Positions 24,253 to 28,770 of a stretch of DNA of 28,770 nucleotides are shown in pieces (positions within the stretch are counted from its first letter, which is position 1; every line of letters starts with the position of its first letter). Under the pieces are notes generated by a model. The model was not told the origin of the DNA. It saw only the letters and a list, made by a program, of their open reading frames with translations, and did no database searches. Position numbers and translations under genes: made by a program. The DNA lies in assembly GCA_900317015.1 (NCBI GenBank), contig ONFH01000310.1:1-28770 (forward strand), written 5' to 3'. The DNA is from an uncultured Erysipelotrichaceae bacterium (GTDB lineage: Bacteria > Bacillota_I > Bacilli_A > Erysipelotrichales > Coprobacillaceae).

Positions 24253-24480
24253 TTAATATACGAATAATAGGATCAATGAAATTAATAAACCATATAAGGC
24301 TACTGTTTCAGTCATGGCGATACCTAAGATCATCATAGTACGAATCTTAGATTCTGCTTCTGGGTTACGGCCGACAGCTTCTACACCTTTAGAAGCGGCG
24401 ATACCTTCACCAATACCTGTACCTAAACCAGCGCAAACTGCGATACCTGCAGCGATTGCAATCAAACCTTTATCTGTCAT
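24253..24480 (-). CDS. atpE: ATP synthase Fo subunit c, with sodium-type ion-site pattern
   Basis: Rotor-ring subunit, 75 residues, two membrane helices (about 5-30 and 48-73) joined by the polar GRNPEA loop (37-42). The essential carboxylate is E58. Around it are T59 and Y63, and on helix 1 there is E25 in GTGIGEG. Numbered against Ilyobacter tartaricus and Fusobacterium nucleatum c (constant offset of 7), these fall on positions 32, 65, 66 and 70, the sodium-ligand positions, with Glu rather than Gln at 32 as in the two-carboxylate rings of Fusobacterium. Sodium coupling is predicted but not shown. Streptococcal proton-type c subunits also have Glu at the first position but lack the S/T and Y. 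The ribosome site is AAGGAGG. Confidence 0.97.
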   Translation of the reverse strand: MTDKGLIAIAAGIAVCAGLGTGIGEGIAASKGVEAVGRNPEAESKIRTMMILGIAMTETVALYGLLISLILLFVY

Positions 24481-24518
24481 AATAATTTTTTCCTCCTTGA
24501 ATGACTTTTTTGTTTTCT

Positions 24519-25196
24519 TTATTCCTCATCAGGGTTCTCCATTGAGATCATGATTGTGGATAATGTAACGAATACTAATGCCTGAATGACACCTGAGAAG
24601 ACATCAAAATAAGCATGAAGCCAAGGTGCCACTAAAGGACCAATAAAGTTAAATTTAATGACATGCATCGTGATGACTTCAGAAAGCCAAGTCGTAAACG
24701 AATAGACTAATGACATAATGAAAACACCACTTAACATATTACAGAAAATACGCATTGAGATTGAGATCAATGGTGAAATCAAGCTGAATAAGTTTGTTGG
24801 CGGAATTAAATTTGCCTTCAAATATGAGCCAATACCATTATGCTTGATTGAGTTGTACTGAATCAGCACCCAGGTAATGATCGTTAATGATAACGTGATC
24901 GAATAATTGGATGTTGGTGCATCAAACCCAATTAGACCTGATAAGTTCGAAACTAAGATCCAGATAAACAACATTGTAAAGTATGGAAAATAGTTCTTTT
25001 GGAACTTCTTAGGCATAATGGATGAATAATAATCATACAGCCAAGAAACTAACATTTCAAAAACCAGCAAGATCCCATGAGGTTTCTTAAGCGGATCTCC
25101 TTCTTTAAATTTCTTACCTACCCAAATGAAGAATATGGCCAAGACAACCGTGATGATTAAAGAGTAAACCAATTCACTTTGAATGACGATCTTCAT
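24519..25196 (-). CDS. atpB: ATP synthase Fo subunit a
   Basis: Stator channel subunit, 225 residues with about five or six membrane helices. The essential arginine facing the c-ring is R149 in SISMRIFCNMLSG, equivalent to E. coli R210. The C-terminal helix contains SGVIQALVFVTLSTIMIS, the conserved Gln-containing segment. Its ATG shares one base with the atpI stop (TAATG), so it is translationally coupled. A ribosome site, AGGAGG, lies about 12 nt upstream, inside the end of atpI. Confidence 0.96.
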   Translation of the reverse strand: MKIVIQSELVYSLIITVVLAIFFIWVGKKFKEGDPLKKPHGILLVFEMLVSWLYDYYSSIMPKKFQKNYFPYFTMLFIWILVSNLSGLIGFDAPTSNYSITLSLTIITWVLIQYNSIKHNGIGSYLKANLIPPTNLFSLISPLISISMRIFCNMLSGVFIMSLVYSFTTWLSEVITMHVIKFNFIGPLVAPWLHAYFDVFSGVIQALVFVTLSTIMISMENPDEE

Positions 25197-25558
25197 TATT
25201 CATGTTTCCTCCTTTCCCTGAATGTTGTCCAATAGATCGTAAATTGCGGAAGCATCAGGGCTATAAAAGCAGTCCATAAATTGAAATACTGTTTACAAAA
25301 AATGCCCGGAAGCAGACCGACTGCATAAAGTGGCAACTTTATCACACTTAAAAGAACGACCCATTTAGACATTGTTGCAATGATCATATCGACCAATTTT
25401 ATATTTACAAAATGAACGGCCATTCCAATAGCCCAGCCATACAGCCAGCCAATTGGAAAGGCAATTCGATTTGTAACAAAAGTAAGGATGACACAAACAC
25501 CTAACCCAAAGAACAATAGGGGAAAGGAAGCTTTGATCATCTTTTTAAGATCGTTCAT
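25196..25558 (-). CDS. atpI: ATP synthase operon membrane protein AtpI
   Basis: The 120-residue protein has four predicted membrane helices (about 11-30, 34-56, 66-86, 92-110) and a basic C-terminal tail. Position directly upstream of atpB and the topology identify it as an AtpI-like protein, a family linked to c-ring assembly and Mg transport in some bacteria. Sequence similarity to well-studied AtpI is weak by eye. Its start shares one base with the upp stop (TAATG), and its end shares one base with the atpB start. Confidence 0.8.
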   Translation of the reverse strand: MNDLKKMIKASFPLLFFGLGVCVILTFVTNRIAFPIGWLYGWAIGMAVHFVNIKLVDMIIATMSKWVVLLSVIKLPLYAVGLLPGIFCKQYFNLWTAFIALMLPQFTIYWTTFRERRKHE

Positions 25559-26181
25559 TAATCAGTACCGAATAAACGATCGCCCGCATCACCTAAGCCA
25601 GGCACGATGTAGCCATTTTCATTCAAATGGTCATCAAGAGCAGCTAAAGTAATATCTACATCAGGGTGTTTCTCCTGTAGGAATTTAACCCCTTCTGGAG
25701 CACCGACTAAACATACCAACATGATGTCCTTAGCTCCACGTTTCTTAATATCTTCAATAGCCATATCAGCTGAACCACCGGTAGCTAACATTGGATCAAC
25801 AATGATGACCTTGCTATCTTCGATTCCCTTAGGAAAGCGAGCATAGTATTCATGAGGTTCCAATGTTTCTTCATCACGATACATACCAATATGACCAATC
25901 TTGGCATTTGGCATGATCTTTCTAAAGCCGTCCACCAAACCGATCCCAGCTCTTAAGATAGGAACTAAAACGATCTGTTCAGCTAATTCATAGCCAGTTG
26001 TTTTACAAATAGGTGTTTCAATATCGATAAGTTTTAAAGGAAAATCCTTTGAAACTTCGTAAGCCATCAGCATAGCAATTTCATCTAATGCCTGTTTAAA
26101 AATATAAGTTGATGTATCTTTATTACGCATAATAGATAATTTATGCTTAATAAGAGCATGATCAATAATTTTAACACTCAT
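25558..26181 (-). CDS. upp: Uracil phosphoribosyltransferase
   Basis: Salvages uracil with PRPP to give UMP. The 207-residue length is standard. The PRPP-binding loop is VDPMLATGGSADMA (about 128-141). PILRAGIGLVDG (about 73-84) and the C-terminal YIVPGLGDAGDRLFGT are uracil-binding signatures of the family. It starts 1 nt after the glyA stop with a GGAG site inside the end of glyA. The glyA-upp-atp order is a known Firmicute arrangement. Confidence 0.98.
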   Translation of the reverse strand: MSVKIIDHALIKHKLSIMRNKDTSTYIFKQALDEIAMLMAYEVSKDFPLKLIDIETPICKTTGYELAEQIVLVPILRAGIGLVDGFRKIMPNAKIGHIGMYRDEETLEPHEYYARFPKGIEDSKVIIVDPMLATGGSADMAIEDIKKRGAKDIMLVCLVGAPEGVKFLQEKHPDVDITLAALDDHLNENGYIVPGLGDAGDRLFGTD

Positions 26182-26182
26182 A

Positions 26183-27430
26183 CTATTTCTCCAAATAATT
26201 AAGATCCTTATACATTGTGACCTTATCAGTTAAAGCTTTTACACGTGCTAAACAATTTTGTTTAACTTCATCAGTTTCTTCATTCATTAAACGATAAGCA
26301 ATGATCTTACCAACTTCTCTAAAGTCATCTTCTTTGAAGCCTTTAGTTGTCATAGCTGGAGTCCCAACACGGATACCAGATGTCTTGAATGGTTTTTCTG
26401 TATCAAATGGGATTGCATTCTTATTAGCTGTGATATTTACTTCGTCAAGTAAACGCTGAGCTTTCTTACCAGAAATTCCACATGAAGTCTTAACATCAAT
26501 TAACATTAAATGGTTATCAGTACCACCTGTAACGATTCTGAAACCTTCTTCTTTTAATGATTCTTCTAATGCTTTGGCATTCTTCTTGATCTGCTTTGCA
26601 TAGTCCTTAAATTCAGGCTGTAAAGCTTCATAGAAGCAAGCTGCCTTGGCAGCAATGATATGCATTAAAGGTCCACCCTGCATGCCAGGGAATACTGCTG
26701 AGTTGATCTTCTTGATCAATTCTTCACTATTCGTCATGATGACACCGCCACGAGGACCTCTTAATGTCTTATGAGTTGTTGAAGTGACAATATCAGCATA
26801 TGGGAATGGTGATGGATGTTCACCAGCTGCAATTAAGCCAGCAATATGAGCAATATCGACCATGAATAATGCGCCATTTTCATGGGCTACATCAGCCATA
26901 AACTTAAAGTCGATGACTCTTGAATAGGCACTTGCACCTGCAACGACAAGCTTAGGTTTAACTGTTTCAATAAGTTCTTTATATGCATCATAATCGATTG
27001 TTTCAGTATCACGACGAACACCATAAGAATGGAATTCATAAGTTTTACCTGAGAAGTTAACAGGGGAACCATGTGTTAAATGACCACCATCTGCTAAGCT
27101 CATCCCACAAACCTTATCACCAGGCTGTAATAAAGCAAAATAAACAGCGGTATTAGCCTGAGCACCAGAATGTGGCTGAACATTAGCATATTTACAATTG
27201 AATAATTTACATAAACGTTCAATGGCTAATGTTTCAACTTCATCAACATACTGACAGCCACCATAATATCTTCTTCCTGGATAACCTTCAGCATATTTGT
27301 TGGTCAAAACAGATCCCGCTAATTCCATAATTTCTTCAGAGACAAAGTTTTCTGAAGCAATCAATTCAATGTTATTTCTCTGTCTGTTTAATTCTCTCTG
27401 TACACTTTCAAAGACTTCTGTATCTCTCAT
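26183..27430 (-). CDS. glyA: Serine hydroxymethyltransferase
   Basis: PLP enzyme that interconverts serine and glycine while loading tetrahydrofolate with a one-carbon unit. It is 415 residues from the chosen ATG at 27430, which has AAGGAG 8 nt upstream; an in-frame GTG at 27437-27439 lies within the ribosome site. Visible signatures are IELIASENFVS near the N-terminus, YAEGYPGRRYYGG, the PLP lysine in TSTTHKTLRGPRGG and the C-terminal SGIRVGTPAMTTKG. It begins 5 nt after the rpiB stop. Confidence 0.98.
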   Translation of the reverse strand: MRDTEVFESVQRELNRQRNNIELIASENFVSEEIMELAGSVLTNKYAEGYPGRRYYGGCQYVDEVETLAIERLCKLFNCKYANVQPHSGAQANTAVYFALLQPGDKVCGMSLADGGHLTHGSPVNFSGKTYEFHSYGVRRDTETIDYDAYKELIETVKPKLVVAGASAYSRVIDFKFMADVAHENGALFMVDIAHIAGLIAAGEHPSPFPYADIVTSTTHKTLRGPRGGVIMTNSEELIKKINSAVFPGMQGGPLMHIIAAKAACFYEALQPEFKDYAKQIKKNAKALEESLKEEGFRIVTGGTDNHLMLIDVKTSCGISGKKAQRLLDEVNITANKNAIPFDTEKPFKTSGIRVGTPAMTTKGFKEDDFREVGKIIAYRLMNEETDEVKQNCLARVKALTDKVTMYKDLNYLEK

Positions 27431-27435
27431 GAATT

Positions 27436-27876
27436 TCACTCCTTCTCTAACGCCATCATTTTTTCAATACGACGAATATGACGGCCTCCTTCAAATTCAC
27501 TTGTAAAGAATGCATCAACGATTTCTAATGCGAGTCCTTCACCTATAACTCTTGCCCCCATAGCAAGCATGTTGGCATCGTTATGTTGTCTTGTTTTCTT
27601 AGCACTGTAAACGTCGTGGCATAATGCACAACGAATACCTTTTACCTTGTTAGCGGTAATCGAAACACCAATACCAGTTCCACAAATAACAACACCTTTT
27701 TCGCATTCCCCACTTGCTACTGCTTTTGCAGCTTTGCTAGCATAGTCAGGATAATCACACGACTCTTCGTTGTATGTGCCAAAATCTTCTACTTCATGGC
27801 CCAAACGTTTTAATTCTTGGATCACTGCCTGTTTCAGCTTGAATCCCCCATGATCACAAGCAATTGCAATCTTCAT
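27436..27876 (-). CDS. rpiB: Ribose-5-phosphate isomerase B
   Basis: Interconverts ribose 5-phosphate and ribulose 5-phosphate. The 146-residue length is that of RpiB/LacAB proteins. N-terminal IACDHGGFKLK contains the D-H-G-G phosphate-sugar site. VVICGTGIGVSITANKVKGIRCALCHD carries the anion-binding GTGIG loop, followed by the HNDANMLAMGARV motif. Its first codon overlaps the stop of the preceding tsaC-type gene by 4 nt (ATGA), and the ribosome site AAGGAGG lies in that gene. Confidence 0.96.
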   Translation of the reverse strand: MKIAIACDHGGFKLKQAVIQELKRLGHEVEDFGTYNEESCDYPDYASKAAKAVASGECEKGVVICGTGIGVSITANKVKGIRCALCHDVYSAKKTRQHNDANMLAMGARVIGEGLALEIVDAFFTSEFEGGRHIRRIEKMMALEKE

Positions 27877-28478
27877 CGATAGAAAGCCTCCTTAATTTCT
27901 TCTTCACTAATAGCGCCTTTACGTAATACTTTCACTTCATCATTTGTTAACATAACAACGGTACTAGCGAGGGTTGAAGATGTCTGTCCTCTCACAACGA
28001 GATCAATACGTCCATCTAGCTGTTCAAGAACTTCCTGTTCGTTGGTCGTATTCTTATGCCCTGATAAATTTGCACTTGTCACTGATAAAGGACCAGTCAT
28101 TTCAATCAGATCCAGAACATACTGACATTCTGGAATTCGAATTCCAATCGTTGGCAGACCATTCGTCATGGCATCATCGACGTTATCTTTCTTTTTTAAG
28201 ATCAACGTGATACGTCCTGGCATAAATGTCTTTGCCACATTCATGATCTTCTCATCAACATAAGCATACTTCTCAATATCTTCAAGATGCGATAACATTA
28301 ATGTAATAGCTTTAGAATGATCTCTGTTTTTTGCTACAAACAACTTTTCTAAAGCATCCTTGTTTCCAAATTGACATCCCACACCATAGACAGTTTCAGT
28401 TGGGATGGAAACAACACCGCCAGAAAGAATGCAGTCCGCAACTGTTTTCATATCTTCCTGATCAACTACTTTTGTCAT
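27873..28478 (-). CDS. tsaC: L-threonylcarbamoyladenylate synthase (YwlC/TsaC type)
   Basis: Makes threonylcarbamoyl-AMP from threonine, bicarbonate and ATP, the first step of the t6A37 modification of ANN-decoding tRNAs. The 201-residue protein covers only the YrdC domain; the Sua5 C-terminal domain of longer homologues is absent. Signatures are GGVVSIPTETVYGVGC (about 20-35), the K-R-like stretch VAKNRDHSKAITLML and the C-terminal PLSVTSANLSGHKNTT nucleotide-binding region. The ribosome site is GAGGTGAT. It is the first gene of the 13-gene operon in this window. Confidence 0.94.
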   Translation of the reverse strand: MTKVVDQEDMKTVADCILSGGVVSIPTETVYGVGCQFGNKDALEKLFVAKNRDHSKAITLMLSHLEDIEKYAYVDEKIMNVAKTFMPGRITLILKKKDNVDDAMTNGLPTIGIRIPECQYVLDLIEMTGPLSVTSANLSGHKNTTNEQEVLEQLDGRIDLVVRGQTSSTLASTVVMLTNDEVKVLRKGAISEEEIKEAFYR

Positions 28479-28503
28479 TAAATATCACCTCATACTAGTC
28501 AAC

Positions 28504-28512
28504 ATTTTAGCA
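28504..28512 (-). promoter_or_regulatory. Extended -10 promoter candidate of the tsaC-atp operon
   Basis: The minus strand reads TGCTAAAAT, 26 nt before the tsaC ATG. It shares the 11-mer TGCTAAAATGT with the GGDEF/EAL gene promoter. An additional -35-like TTTACA is about 45 nt further upstream. The remaining bases to the window edge (28513-28770) are very AT-rich and hold no convincing gene. Confidence 0.5.
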
Positions 28513-28684
28513 CAAAATCGCTATATTTAATATAAAATACCGCAGAGTGTAAACGGTTACTTAACGATTTTCATTACTTTTTTTGCAAAATTTATATTTT
28601 GTTTAATCAATTGAACCATTTATACCATTTTTCTTAAATAAATTAAATTACGCGATCATGATTTCTTATTATCCGGATTTTAAT

Positions 28685-28744
28685 CTATTTTTTTATTTTT
28701 CTTGTAATTAAATCATAATCGTCATCAATTCGAATTTTACTCAT
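28685..28744 (-). other. Tiny open frame of 19 codons near the window edge, uncertain
   Basis: The minus strand has an ATG at 28744 and a TAG at 28685-28687, encoding MSKIRIDDDYDLITRKIKK. Its composition is protein-like in an AT-rich stretch, but there is no ribosome site and an in-frame stop lies two codons upstream. It may be chance. Confidence 0.15.
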
Positions 28745-28770
28745 TATTTACATATTATCAATAAATAATA

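Noticed and set aside
1..28770. CRISPR array, prophage, transposon or tRNA/rRNA genes
   Set aside because: No regular spacer-repeat array, transposase, integrase, terminal inverted repeats with target duplications, or tRNA/rRNA sequence was recognised on either strand.

Overview
The window looks like a stretch of core chromosome from a low-GC, Gram-positive, fermentative anaerobe. The lines of evidence are AT-rich DNA, strong AGGAGG-type ribosome sites, a T-box leader, the Firmicute-type gene chain from the ywlC-like gene through rpiB, glyA, upp and the atp genes, and an Fe-S flavin ene-reductase typical of gut anaerobes. An Erysipelotrichia/Coprobacillaceae-like host is my guess from overall gene character and is not proven by the sequence. 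No rRNA, tRNA, CRISPR array, transposase or prophage gene was seen.

Region 1 (1-8.9 kb) is read on the minus strand. It holds a 1289-residue GGDEF/EAL protein whose EAL domain keeps its catalytic residues while three GGDEF-like domains look degenerate. Next come methionyl-tRNA synthetase under a Met-specifier T-box, a UDG-superfamily protein, a DUF2798-type membrane protein, and a membrane-anchored metallophosphoesterase. The metallophosphoesterase sits behind an unusual leader of about 175 nt with a 12-bp closing helix and a possible anti-Shine-Dalgarno.

Region 2 (9-16 kb) is a set of short, mostly single-gene units. In order they are an aldehyde dehydrogenase, an acidic orphan protein, an XRE regulator with two membrane helices, NudC (minus), a nitroreductase, serine acetyltransferase plus an Mrp-type Fe-S carrier ATPase (one operon), and a TetR regulator (minus).

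Region 3 (16-18.8 kb) is an ene-reductase plus SDR operon divergent from the tetR gene. A 12-bp-arm palindrome lies between its promoter and start codon. The pair suggests reduction or oxidation of an unsaturated ketone or acid (steroid, bile-acid or aromatic type), controlled by the TetR protein.

Region 4 (18.9-28.5 kb, minus strand) is one tightly packed 13-gene unit: tsaC/ywlC, rpiB, glyA, upp, then atpI-B-E-F-H-A-G-D-C. It covers tRNA t6A synthesis, pentose phosphate, one-carbon metabolism, uracil salvage and the F1Fo ATP synthase. Subunit c carries E25, E58, T59 and Y63, the ligand pattern of sodium-binding, two-carboxylate rotor rings, so the enzyme may be sodium-coupled.

The best candidates for something undescribed are the metallophosphoesterase leader, the multi-degenerate GGDEF/EAL protein, the TetR/ene-reductase/SDR module and the predicted sodium-type c-ring. 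I did not find an obviously new multi-gene system.
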